NCBI GenBank assembly: GCA_027449865.1
Contig: DAIDKV010000104.1
Location: 1 to 47,840, forward strand
Length of the DNA: 47,840 nt
Direction: 5' to 3'
DNA from: Planctomycetales bacterium
GTDB lineage: Bacteria > Planctomycetota > Planctomycetia > Isosphaerales > Isosphaeraceae
Positions within the stretch are counted from its first letter, which is position 1. Each line of letters opens with the position of its first letter. A program made the position numbers and the translations under genes. The notes beneath the pieces are model-generated. The model was given only the letters and a program-made list of their open reading frames with translations, was not told the origin of the DNA and ran no database searches. Positions 36,729 to 44,547 of the stretch are shown in pieces.

Positions 36729-38150
36729 CTACCGCGACATCGCTCTTCGCATCTGCCGTTCGCGCTGGCGGACGAAAGTCTGGTAGAGGTCATCGCGCGA
36801 GCCAGGCATCGTTAGATCCTGTCCCTTTTTCACAACAGCGATGTACCCGACACACATCTCGTCGTCAGCGTTCGGCCCAACCTCGACGTTGCGAGGCGGG
36901 TGGCTGGGGTTACGCGGGTGGGCCGAGTTATCGTAATGCGAGACAACCTGCACGACCGAGCCAGCCGGCAGGGGTATCCGGTCGTGGAAATAATAAGATC
37001 CTTGCCACGACGGATCCCAGTCGGCGATCTCGATGAGGGTACGCGTCTTGCCGCTGGGAAGCTTTACCGACATTTGCATATCGTGACCGAGACTGTGCAT
37101 GTGCGGGCAGACGGCTAGCGCCTCAAGATCGACCGGAACGAACCAATTTGCCTTGACCTCGATGTTATTTTTTCCCGCGGGAAGCCTGAACCGATAATTG
37201 GTCGCGTTATTCCAGTGCATCGCCTGCTTGACGGGCTTTTTCGAGAAATAGAGCCCAACGCGAGTCCGATCCAGCGCCGCCCGGCCGTTCGGGTGATAGT
37301 GGATCTGTAAAACGATATCGGCCTGAGCCTGCAGATGGATGCCAATCCCGTCCGGGAGCCGGTGCGCCTCGCTACCCGCCATCCAGAAACTCAGCTCGTC
37401 GGCCTCGATCATCGGTCCGCTGGTTGTCGGATATCCAGGCCCGGCCGCTGCGTCGTCGAGGATGCGGGCACGCCCGGTGGTGTCCATGTAGGCGATCAGG
37501 TGGTGGACGACACCGCGATCCCCAGGAGCGTAGTCGATCGCCTCAAGGAAACCATCGCGTCTTAGGTTCGTGGGTAGGACGAAGCATCGATACACGTCGG
37601 GCCCGCTCGCGGATACGGGGAACGCCTCGGTTGGTTCGAGGATCAGATCGGGTGGGCCGAGCTTCCATCCCTCGGCGTATTTCGGGGGAGTCGGCATCTC
37701 CTTAATGTCGCCGAGCGGCGCACCCCCCTCGGCCCAGGCGGCGAGAATCGCCAGTTCCGCATGTGTCAGCGACTGATCGTGCTTGAGTCTCGGCCCGATC
37801 CCCCGGGTCGGCTTCCACGGGGGCATCGATCGTTCCTCGGTGACCGCCGCGATGTCGGCGGCGCGCTTCCGGGCTTGCTCGTAGGTTTCCAGCGGGAACG
37901 GTCCGACCTGGTGGCGTCGGTGGCAATTCTGACACTTCGCCTGAACGATCGGGGCGACGTCGCGCGCGTAGGTCGGCACCGGGTCTTTTTTTCTGATAGT
38001 CGGCGTGGCTGTTCCCGGTTTCAGCTCCGATCGGTCCTGTTGCGGTGGGCTGGCAGAAGCGGCCGTCATGCAGAGACCTAGTACGCACGCGGCGACACTC
38101 CGTCCGACTCGACCGGCCCACGGCGTGGGCCGCCGTCCGTACTGGCTCAT
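36729..38150 (-). CDS. Exported haem c-containing copper type II monooxygenase-like protein
   Basis: A protein of 473 residues with a signal peptide (about 1-34, 'VAACVLGLCMTAASA'). An N-terminal cytochrome-type segment contains C73-Q-N-C76-H77, followed by 'VGPFPLETYEQARKRA' and 'RSMPPWKP', usual in planctomycete haem proteins of this type. The larger part resembles the copper type II ascorbate-dependent (PHM/DBH) monooxygenase fold. It has candidate copper ligands H216-H217 ('GVVHHLIAY') for one site and H284/H286 ('IHYH') with H350/H352/H356 ('CPHMHSLGH') for the other. It should act in the periplasm as a redox enzyme of unknown substrate. AGAGGAGG stands 5 bases before the ATG. It leads a probable operon with the ADP-ribosylglycohydrolase gene. 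Confidence 0.85.
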   Translation of the reverse strand: MSQYGRRPTPWAGRVGRSVAACVLGLCMTAASASPPQQDRSELKPGTATPTIRKKDPVPTYARDVAPIVQAKCQNCHRRHQVGPFPLETYEQARKRAADIAAVTEERSMPPWKPTRGIGPRLKHDQSLTHAELAILAAWAEGGAPLGDIKEMPTPPKYAEGWKLGPPDLILEPTEAFPVSASGPDVYRCFVLPTNLRRDGFLEAIDYAPGDRGVVHHLIAYMDTTGRARILDDAAAGPGYPTTSGPMIEADELSFWMAGSEAHRLPDGIGIHLQAQADIVLQIHYHPNGRAALDRTRVGLYFSKKPVKQAMHWNNATNYRFRLPAGKNNIEVKANWFVPVDLEALAVCPHMHSLGHDMQMSVKLPSGKTRTLIEIADWDPSWQGSYYFHDRIPLPAGSVVQVVSHYDNSAHPRNPSHPPRNVEVGPNADDEMCVGYIAVVKKGQDLTMPGSRDDLYQTFVRQRERQMRRAMSR

Positions 38151-38749
38151 CGAGCCTCCTCTTACGATCTCAGTGGATTTTTGGGTCGAGTGGTTCGAGA
38201 GGATCGTGGACGCGCGCGACAGGGGCGGCCGGCAGGAGGAACTCCTGGACCCGGACGATCCGACTGGGGTTTTAGCGCATTCAGAAACGGGGAGATTAGG
38301 AGATGGATCGTATCAACTGACGAGCCCAGCGGCAAGGGGGTGGAAGTTAGCGGTCGTCCGCTCCCCTGGCTCGTCCGCTCGATGCAATCCTCGTTTGAAC
38401 CGGGAGCGAGGCCAGCTTCGGCCGAACCGTCTCGGTTTTTGCGGGTATGTTCTAGCGATCACGTCGGTGCCTTGACGGTTGGGAGACGGCCCAGGTTTGC
38501 TTCCTCTACCGACTCTCTCTGGCCGTGTATCTACGGCGACGCTTGGCACGGACCGACTGAGCCGACACCAGGTGTGGGTTGCGATCGGCATGGCCCGCGG
38601 CCACGTTCTGGCAGGTCGATTCCCACCCACGGCTCGTCTTCGGCCCGATGACTAGCAAAGTTGAATTCGAGTGGGCAAGGTTCAACGACGACGGAGCCAC
38701 ATGGGAGGCGGCCCGCCTTCGTCTCGAATTCGAAGTCCTTTGACAGTCC
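38151..38749. other. 599-base stretch without a confident gene
   Basis: It lies between the end of the DUF11 gene and the start of the monooxygenase gene, both on the minus strand. The 38151-38350 part should carry the monooxygenase promoter. A 31-codon plus-strand frame at 38648-38743 reads through cleanly but has no ribosome-binding site or recognised family and is not called. No RNA gene was recognised. Confidence 0.4.
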
Positions 38750-40558
38750 TCAGCGCTCTCGGACCGTAGGCGGCAGAACCTTGACGCCTGCCATGTCCTC
38801 ATAGGTCCCGGAGAGGTCATCGTGGGTGGCCGTCACCGTGAGAGTGGCGAGTCTCGGCTCAGGGCCGGTCACCTCGACCTCCAACCCGATGACGACTTCC
38901 TTACCTGGACCGAGCCGAGGAATTGCCGGGCCCTCCGTCTGCCCGCGGGCGAAACGAATCTGGCCGTCCTTGCTCCAGACCTCCAGGTCAGAGGGAACAC
39001 CGTCACTTGTCAGGAGCTTAGAAAATTTGAGGTTGGCCGTGACGCTTCCCTTCAGGACAATGTTTGTCGCCTCCTTGGTCCCGTAGTTCCTCAGGCGGAT
39101 AAAGAACGTCGTTCGGCCCTTGACGTCAACGGCCCGCTGCCGCTCGCTCACGACGAGATCGACGTCAGGCATGCCGAACACCTCGGTGACGAGCCGTCCC
39201 GCGTTGGCCTTGAGTCCACCGGTGCCGGTCGCTTCCGCCGAGACCTCGTACTTGCCGACATCGCCGACCTTCACCTCGAAGCCGATACGGCGCGGGCTTT
39301 CCCTGGGCTCGATCCTGTCGAAGGACCATACGAGCCTCCTCGAGACCTGGTCGTATTTTGCGCCTTCCGGAACGCCGAGAAGTCGTACGCCGGGCGGCAC
39401 GAGCGCCGTCACCCGAACCTTCCGTGCAGGGGCCGTTCCCGGGTTACGCACCTCGAGTTGGTAAGGGGCGACGGTGTCGGTGTATCGCCGCTGCGGACCG
39501 TCGAGGGCGAGCTGGAGCTTTGGCTCGACGACTTCGACCGTGACAACGCTCCGCGCCTCCTCCTCTTTGGTGACGACCACGTCGGGACTGGTCGCCGTCA
39601 CGGTGCAGTTTGCTGGTCCATCCGTGATCGCCTCGGCGACCAGCGGATCCAGTTCTTCGACCTGGTCGCGGGCGAGTACCGGGATTGGATCGGTAACGAC
39701 CTCATTATCCCCACGGCCACCGGACCCGTAGCGCAGGCCTGGGCTGAGCCTCGCTGTGATCCGGACGTTCCTCGCTGGACCGTCTCCTTCGTTTCGGACC
39801 GCGATCCGAAACTCGACCTCGTGCCCTTTCAGAACAGAGGTAGCACTCGCTGTCTGGACGATCTTTAGTCGGGGTTGATAGACCCGACTTGGTGCGCTGG
39901 TTCCGGTCTGGAACCAGACTGAGGCACCGTGCTCGAGGCTTCCGGCCTTCGTCGGCTCGACCTTCATGTGGACGACCTTCTCAGACCCGCTCCGCAGGAC
40001 GCCGAAGGTCCACGAGAGGATTCCGTCACGCGGCTCGCCATCGGGCTTCGGGTCGCTCTCGATGAACTTCAGGCCGTCGGGGAGCCTGTCCTCGACCCGG
40101 AGCTTCAGGGCGTCAGAGGCGCCGGTGTTCCGGATCACCAGCCGGACGGTTGCCGGCTGATGCACGTTCATGCTCGGCGGCGACTGGACATCGACCGTCA
40201 CGGCGACTGATTGTCTCCCGGTTGGGAGCGGTTCAGAAGAGACGTCTCGCACGGACTCGGCCGGTACACCTTCCGCTCGGTCGATCGAGCGATCGGCCCT
40301 AGGCCTGGCCCCCGCCAGTCCGGGCTCCTCGACGACCGGGTCGAGTTTCGGGACCCCCGACGTCTGGGCGTTCGCGGGATGCGAAGCGATTGCCGGCAGC
40401 GACCCAGGGCCCGGCGGCAAGTCCGGAACGGCCGGCAGGTTGAGCTCCGACGGTGCCGAAGGTATTTCGGCGCCCCGTGGCACCGAGAGGCCATCCTGGG
40501 CACGTGCTGAGCCAAGAATTACGAGTATGCTCAAATTTAGCAATAATCGCCGGCCCAT
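38750..40558 (-). CDS. Exported DUF11/COG1361 repeat envelope protein
   Basis: A protein of 602 residues with a signal peptide (about 1-20, 'LLLNLSILVILGSARA'), a Pro-rich disordered stretch to about 115, and then four immunoglobulin-like DUF11 repeats of about 110-130 residues. They start near 118, 232, 343 and 466 and carry recurring 'V-x-N-x-G-x-x-x-A-x-x-V-x-V-x-x-x-L-P-x-G' motifs ('IRNTGASDALKLRVEDRLPD', 'VRNEGDGPARNVRITARLSP', 'VRNPGTAPARKVRVTALVPP', 'LRNYGTKEATNIVLKGSVTA'). Proteins of this type, such as chlamydial OmcB and archaeal S-layer-linked proteins, are cell-wall or surface structural components. AAGGAGGGG stands before the ATG at 40558. Only one cysteine was seen in the mature part, so disulfide cross-linking like OmcB is unlikely. 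Confidence 0.85.
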   Translation of the reverse strand: MGRRLLLNLSILVILGSARAQDGLSVPRGAEIPSAPSELNLPAVPDLPPGPGSLPAIASHPANAQTSGVPKLDPVVEEPGLAGARPRADRSIDRAEGVPAESVRDVSSEPLPTGRQSVAVTVDVQSPPSMNVHQPATVRLVIRNTGASDALKLRVEDRLPDGLKFIESDPKPDGEPRDGILSWTFGVLRSGSEKVVHMKVEPTKAGSLEHGASVWFQTGTSAPSRVYQPRLKIVQTASATSVLKGHEVEFRIAVRNEGDGPARNVRITARLSPGLRYGSGGRGDNEVVTDPIPVLARDQVEELDPLVAEAITDGPANCTVTATSPDVVVTKEEEARSVVTVEVVEPKLQLALDGPQRRYTDTVAPYQLEVRNPGTAPARKVRVTALVPPGVRLLGVPEGAKYDQVSRRLVWSFDRIEPRESPRRIGFEVKVGDVGKYEVSAEATGTGGLKANAGRLVTEVFGMPDVDLVVSERQRAVDVKGRTTFFIRLRNYGTKEATNIVLKGSVTANLKFSKLLTSDGVPSDLEVWSKDGQIRFARGQTEGPAIPRLGPGKEVVIGLEVEVTGPEPRLATLTVTATHDDLSGTYEDMAGVKVLPPTVRER

Positions 40559-40836
40559 GGATCGGTCCCCTCCTTGGGAACGGCCCCGGTGACAGCGTCG
40601 TCGGGATCGCATCGTCGTCGAGACCGGACGCCCCGGCCCTGACGGAAGACAAGAGTGGAGGGCCGCCCTCCTCGACCGCGCCGCCGGCGCATCGAGGCGC
40701 CCATCGGGCGGAGGGCCGGCCGGACAGGGGGGGTGATATCAGATCCCCGCCGATCGAGGAAGGCCAATCCCTCGGATCTCCTCGGGTCTGTGTCGGGCCA
40801 TGAGTCTTCGGCGTTGGCCGGCCGGATACTGGGTGT

Positions 40837-42243
40837 TTAATTCTTGGCGTTGTCGGTCTCGCCAACACCGGATCGTTCCGAGCGATCCATAGGCCGAGAC
40901 GAACCTGTCCGGATCATCCGTGTGAGAAATCGCCCGTCGCAATCGTGCAGGTGCGGCCAGAGGATCAGCGTGCCGGCGGTTGTCGTCTCCTCCAAGGGGT
41001 GTTGGAAGGGCTGCAACTGGAAGTCAGAGTGCGATTGGAGGAACGATTCGATCACGCCGAAGGTCTCGACACGGGTGAGGGTTGCGACCGAGTAGATCAG
41101 GACGCCGCCTGGCCGGACTCGCGTGGCGGCCATCTGCAGCAAGCGGCACTGTTCATCGGCCAGCCTTGGGAGGTCGTCGGCTCGGATAACCCATCGGGCA
41201 TCAGGATGGTGTCTCCACGTGCCGACTCCCGACGACGGCGCGTCGAGTACCACTCCGTCGAAGCTCGCCGCCTTGCCGGTCGGATGAAGTCCCTCGCGGA
41301 GCCGGGTCGTGATATTATGATAGGCCCCCTTGCGGAACCGGAGCGCCGCCTCATGCCGCCGACGCTCCGACTCAAACGTGCAGACGACCGAGCCCTTGCC
41401 TCCCATCAATGAGGCCAGATGATGACCGATCAGGCCGCCATCGCCCTCGCCGCGGACGTCCCACCACCGTTCGCCCGGGTCGGGGTCGCACGCGAGTCCG
41501 ATCATCTGTGCTGAAAGGTCCTGAACGACGAGCTGGCCCGACGCGAACGCCTTGAACTCTGAGAGATCGACGTCGGGCGGGAGCTTGGCGGCGTCGGTTC
41601 GGCGTCGGTGGATCCAGGGCTTGAGTCCGGCCTCGCGCATTTCGTCCCAGACGGGCTTCGGATCGATCCCGCGGACGGCCACCCAGGTCGAGGCGCGTGC
41701 CTGAAGCGCGGCGAGCAGGTCGAGCCGGCGCAGCTTCGGCGTGGAGTCGCCGGGCGGGACCGGGACTTGGTCGCGGATCCAGCCCGGGAAGAGGCGCCAG
41801 GGGTCAGCGTTGACGGCCGATCCGCCGATCCATCGCTTCAGGCCCTCGGCTCGGGCCGTCCAGCCGGGGGCGTCGCCGACCGGGACGAGCCGGTCGACCG
41901 ATCGCCCGATCCGGCCGGCCCAGACCCGGGCGAACGCCGAGACTTCCGGCAGATCGAGCAGCGAGGCGAGGAGCAACTGCTCCTCGGGCCGCTTCATGTG
42001 GAGCGTTTCGATCCAGCCCCACCATCGGAGCAGCGCCCGCAAGCTGCGCGCGATCCCGGCGCGGTCCTTGACGTCGCGAACCCGCTCGCGATCCTTCAAC
42101 GCGGCGGCGAGCGCGGGGCCGAGGCGCCGGCCGTCGTGGACCACGGAGCGCAGAATTGCCGGTGCGATCGCGGCGGCCATCTCGGCGGCCGGCGCGACGG
42201 CGGTGTGGGTGGTCGGTCGTCGGGTACGTCGTTGCTGTTTCAT
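40837..42243 (-). CDS. RsmB/NOP-type rRNA methyltransferase-like protein lacking the catalytic cysteines
   Basis: A protein of about 468 residues aligned by eye to RsmB-type m5C RNA methyltransferases. An N-terminal helical NusB-like region is followed by a pre-SAM part and a Rossmann domain with 'GQLVVQDLSAQMIGLACDP' (family: G-x-x-x-V-Q-D-x-S/A-S/A). The SAM loop reads 'WDVRGEGDGGL' instead of D-x-C-A-A-P-G-G-K-T. Motif IV, normally D-A-P-C-S-G, is D-A-P-S337-S-G. Motif VI, normally Y-S/A-T-C-S/T, is Y-S-V-A387-T. Both the catalytic nucleophile and the release cysteine are therefore missing, and m5C chemistry by the known mechanism is not expected. The ATG at 42243 was chosen because the upstream extension is unlike the family, though no good ribosome-binding site is visible. 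Confidence 0.75.
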   Translation of the reverse strand: MKQQRRTRRPTTHTAVAPAAEMAAAIAPAILRSVVHDGRRLGPALAAALKDRERVRDVKDRAGIARSLRALLRWWGWIETLHMKRPEEQLLLASLLDLPEVSAFARVWAGRIGRSVDRLVPVGDAPGWTARAEGLKRWIGGSAVNADPWRLFPGWIRDQVPVPPGDSTPKLRRLDLLAALQARASTWVAVRGIDPKPVWDEMREAGLKPWIHRRRTDAAKLPPDVDLSEFKAFASGQLVVQDLSAQMIGLACDPDPGERWWDVRGEGDGGLIGHHLASLMGGKGSVVCTFESERRRHEAALRFRKGAYHNITTRLREGLHPTGKAASFDGVVLDAPSSGVGTWRHHPDARWVIRADDLPRLADEQCRLLQMAATRVRPGGVLIYSVATLTRVETFGVIESFLQSHSDFQLQPFQHPLEETTTAGTLILWPHLHDCDGRFLTRMIRTGSSRPMDRSERSGVGETDNAKN

Positions 42244-42417
42244 CGGGGGCGGTGCCTGTCTGGGCGGCTGGGCATGCAAGTCGTAATGTCGGAGGGCACA
42301 GTCGGAATAACCACCTTCAGGTCGCCTACAGCGGAACAAGGATGCGCGGCTGGTTGCGGATTTCGTCAACGAAGGCCACGGTCAACAACTCCGCCACATC
42401 CCGGGCGACCCTCATGG

Positions 42418-42741
42418 CTAAGCTGCGTTGCTTTCGAACCGAGCCTTGTTGGCCAGTGTTAACACGGGAAGATGCCCCTCACGCCACGAATCCTGGAGCG
42501 TTGCGCTCAGGGAATTCTCGTCCTCTTGGTTTCGGTTATCGGGAAAGAGTACCCATCCATTTTCCTGGCAGAATCGCCATAACGTCCGGTCATCCGTACC
42601 CCGGTCAAGGCCGAGGTCGGGGAAGATTGCGAGCGAGATGTCGAGTTGCGTCATGATTTCCATCAGGCCCTGAGCTTCCATCAGCCGCCTCAAATAAGGC
42701 AAGTGTCCCTGAAGGTTGACGTCGGCCAGCAGGCCGGGCAT
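42418..42741 (-). CDS. DUF5615-like PIN-fold protein, probable toxin partner
   Basis: A protein of 107 residues. The N-terminus 'MPGLLADVNLQGHLPYLRRL' matches the DUF5615/PIN-like start (a short strand with an acidic D7, then N and L). 'DRTLWRFCQENGWVLFPDNR' resembles the family's 'D-x-x-i-x-x-x-a-x-x-x-g-x-v-l-v-T-x-D' block. Such proteins pair with DUF433 proteins in loci classed as toxin-antitoxin-like; nuclease activity has been suggested from the fold. AAGGAG lies shortly before the ATG, and the upstream DUF433 gene ends 15 bases away, so they form one operon. No other family fits better. Confidence 0.7.
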   Translation of the reverse strand: MPGLLADVNLQGHLPYLRRLMEAQGLMEIMTQLDISLAIFPDLGLDRGTDDRTLWRFCQENGWVLFPDNRNQEDENSLSATLQDSWREGHLPVLTLANKARFESNAA

Positions 42742-42756
42742 CCCGCGCTCCTTCGC

Positions 42757-43218
42757 TCAATGCTTCGCTTTTTCCGACAACCACTCGCGGAACGTCGGGA
42801 ACCGTTGCGGCCTCACTCGTGCCTCATCCGGCCCGAACTCAGTGGCCGGACTCTCGCCTGCCCAGTCCTCAAACGTCGCCTCCTCCTCCTCCGATTTTGC
42901 GGCCTCGCTCTCGGCCAGCCAGGATTTGAACGTCTGAAATGTGGATCTCGCCTGCTCCGCCTGCTGCCTCACCTCCGGGGGATTCCCCGCCGCCATTTTT
43001 TCTTCGATCTTGAGATGTTCTGCGAGAACAGTATCAGGGTGACAGAGTACATAGGCGCGAGCAGCCGCCACCTGGTCCAGCGAGAGGCCATAAATGGCGC
43101 AGATTTCTGCCTCCGTGACGGTCGGGTCGAGAAAAGATGGAAGCAGGTTGTAGACCGTGATACGGGTCCCAGCGATCTCGGGTCCCCGGCCACGATCCTG
43201 AATCACAATGGGAGCCAT
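42757..43218 (-). CDS. DUF433 protein with an acidic C-terminal extension, probable antitoxin
   Basis: A protein of 153 residues. Residues 1-78 are a DUF433 domain, a small winged/homeodomain-like helix-turn-helix: 'DRGRGPEIAGTRITVYNLL' followed by 'TEAEICAIYGLSLDQVAAARAY'. DUF433 proteins are usually about 75-110 residues. The extra tail is acidic and contains three copies of a short motif, TF-x-x-W-x-x-E, at 96-103 (TFKSWLAE), 115-122 (TFEDWAGE) and 142-149 (TFREWLSE). The tail could bind and mask the DUF5615 partner encoded 15 bases downstream. The ATG at 43218 begins the conserved domain; the open frame extends upstream without support. Autorepression is typical of such pairs but no operator was identified. 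Confidence 0.78.
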   Translation of the reverse strand: MAPIVIQDRGRGPEIAGTRITVYNLLPSFLDPTVTEAEICAIYGLSLDQVAAARAYVLCHPDTVLAEHLKIEEKMAAGNPPEVRQQAEQARSTFQTFKSWLAESEAAKSEEEEATFEDWAGESPATEFGPDEARVRPQRFPTFREWLSEKAKH

Positions 43219-43312
43219 GATCTCTGCTCTCTGAAGAGGACGATTCCGCATTCCCACGTAACCCTCTCCAGCCAGGGTCAGATGAACTTGTTCCAACCAC
43301 TGCCACCCCGCG

Positions 43313-43744
43313 TCATGGGTTCCGTCCTCCCGATTTCTTCTTCTGCCGCCTCTGTGCCGACTTCCGCCCCGGCCGGTAGCCCCGATTCGGCAACCCGCGC
43401 TCGCCAATCGGTTCACCCTTCGCCGGGTTGGCGATCGAAGGATAGTGGTCGCCCTCGGCGGTCCCGTTCGCCTCGCGCCTTCGCGCCTCGATCGCCTGGC
43501 GGGGCGGATTCGCCGGGATCAGGGCGTCACACCCGTCGCCGATCAAATCGCCGCGGCCCGCCTTGAGCAGGGCCTCGCGCACCAAAAAGTAGTTCTCGGG
43601 CTTGAAGAACTGCATCAGCGCCCGCTGCATCTTCCGGTCGCGCAGGCCCCGCGCGACGTGGACCTCCTCGCCGCTGATCGGGTCGATCCCGGTGTAATAC
43701 ATGCAGGTCGCGATGTCATGGTTCGGTCGCATAGGCCTGGCCAT
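43313..43744 (-). pseudogene. Detached 3' fragment of ygiQ
   Basis: The 143-codon frame begins '[19 protein letters not shown]' and ends 'RRQKKKSGGRNP'. Residues from '[10 protein letters not shown]' to 'RPGRKSA' match the C-terminal 120 or so residues of the intact YgiQ at 45607-47622, with only about four substitutions before the tails diverge. It lacks the radical SAM core, the cobalamin-like N-terminal domain and any sensible start, so it cannot function as YgiQ. At DNA level 43354-43717 aligns without gaps to 45657-46020. It is the remnant of a ygiQ 3' end separated from its 5' part by the genes at 43901-45477. Confidence 0.88.
43354..43717 (-). repeat. Direct repeat, copy A (ygiQ 3' end)
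   Basis: 364 bases align without gaps to 45657-46020. A hand count found about 29 mismatches (about 92% identity), mostly at third codon positions. Both copies are on the same strand and about 1.9 kb of cargo lies between them. Confidence 0.88.
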
Positions 43745-43900
43745 TCGAGCAGTTTGGAAACAACATGCAGAATCCCTATCAGATCTTACCGGTGTCCGCC
43801 CGGCTCAGGACTATACCTTGGCCTATCACGGCAACACCTAATTTCTAACGGCGAGGCAGGAGCGAGCGCTTCCGCAATGTCGCTCTAGCCACGCAGCGGC

Positions 43901-44545
43901 TCATCCGGACCTCGGTAGCCAATCCATGATTTCCGTGCTCATCGGGTGGTTCTCAAGAAACTCGCCGATCACCTTGCAGTAATCGGGCGGGTCCGACTTG
44001 CTGAGGGCCGTCAGATAGGTCCGCAGCGCCTTGAACGATCGGATGCCTTGGTTCCGTAGCGTGATTCCCTGGGCCGGGGCAACGATCGTTCCTTTGGCTG
44101 CCGACCAGAAGGGGTACTCCGTGTTCTCCTGGATGATTTCCAGGGGTTGCAAATTTCCACGCTCCGCCTCGGCCACGAGCGGCGGCTTTGGGGCCAGGGA
44201 CTCGAGCCACTTGAGTTCACGCACGATCGAGCTGTTCACGAGGTTCAGGGCCTGGATCAAGCGAGTAAGGGCACGCTGGTGGCTCTGTGGCTGATCCGCG
44301 ATCAGTTCCGTAAAGGGCGTGTGGCCCTTCGTCGGGTCAAAGGATTGTGAGTGCCAGAGCAGGTAGCCTTTGGTCAGCTTCTCCACAGATTGCTGGGACT
44401 TCGAGACGACAAGGTGGGCAAAGGTCACCGGTTCACCGAACAGCTTCAGATCGACGGGACGCAAGGCGAACCGGGCTGCCAGGCAGTCGGCGATTCCCTG
44501 GTTGCGCAGCGCTATGGCCAGTTCCTTATTCTTCTGCCACAGCAC
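43901..44545 (-). CDS. HEPN-like domain protein
   Basis: A helical protein of 214 residues. The segment at 47-82, with 'SKSQQSVEKLTKGYLLWHSQ' and then 'GHTPFTELI', follows the HEPN pattern 'A-x-Q-Q-A-V-E-K-x-L-K-A-x-L-L' then 'x-T-H-x-L-x-x-L'. HEPN proteins are frequent in toxin-antitoxin and defence loci, many as RNases with an R-x4-6-H motif. A clear R-x4-6-H was not identified here, so catalysis is uncertain. A GTG start at 44545 is used because it lies two bases after the stop of the upstream gene, with GAGGG in the end of that gene; an internal start is possible. It forms an operon with the 309-residue protein inside the segment bracketed by the ygiQ duplication. Confidence 0.6.
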   Translation of the reverse strand: MLWQKNKELAIALRNQGIADCLAARFALRPVDLKLFGEPVTFAHLVVSKSQQSVEKLTKGYLLWHSQSFDPTKGHTPFTELIADQPQSHQRALTRLIQALNLVNSSIVRELKWLESLAPKPPLVAEAERGNLQPLEIIQENTEYPFWSAAKGTIVAPAQGITLRNQGIRSFKALRTYLTALSKSDPPDYCKVIGEFLENHPMSTEIMDWLPRSG

Positions 44546-44547
44546 CG

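Noticed and set aside
38648-38743. A 31-codon plus-strand open frame in the gap before the DUF11 gene
   Set aside because: There is no ribosome-binding site, no known family and no neighbouring context; too short to support alone.
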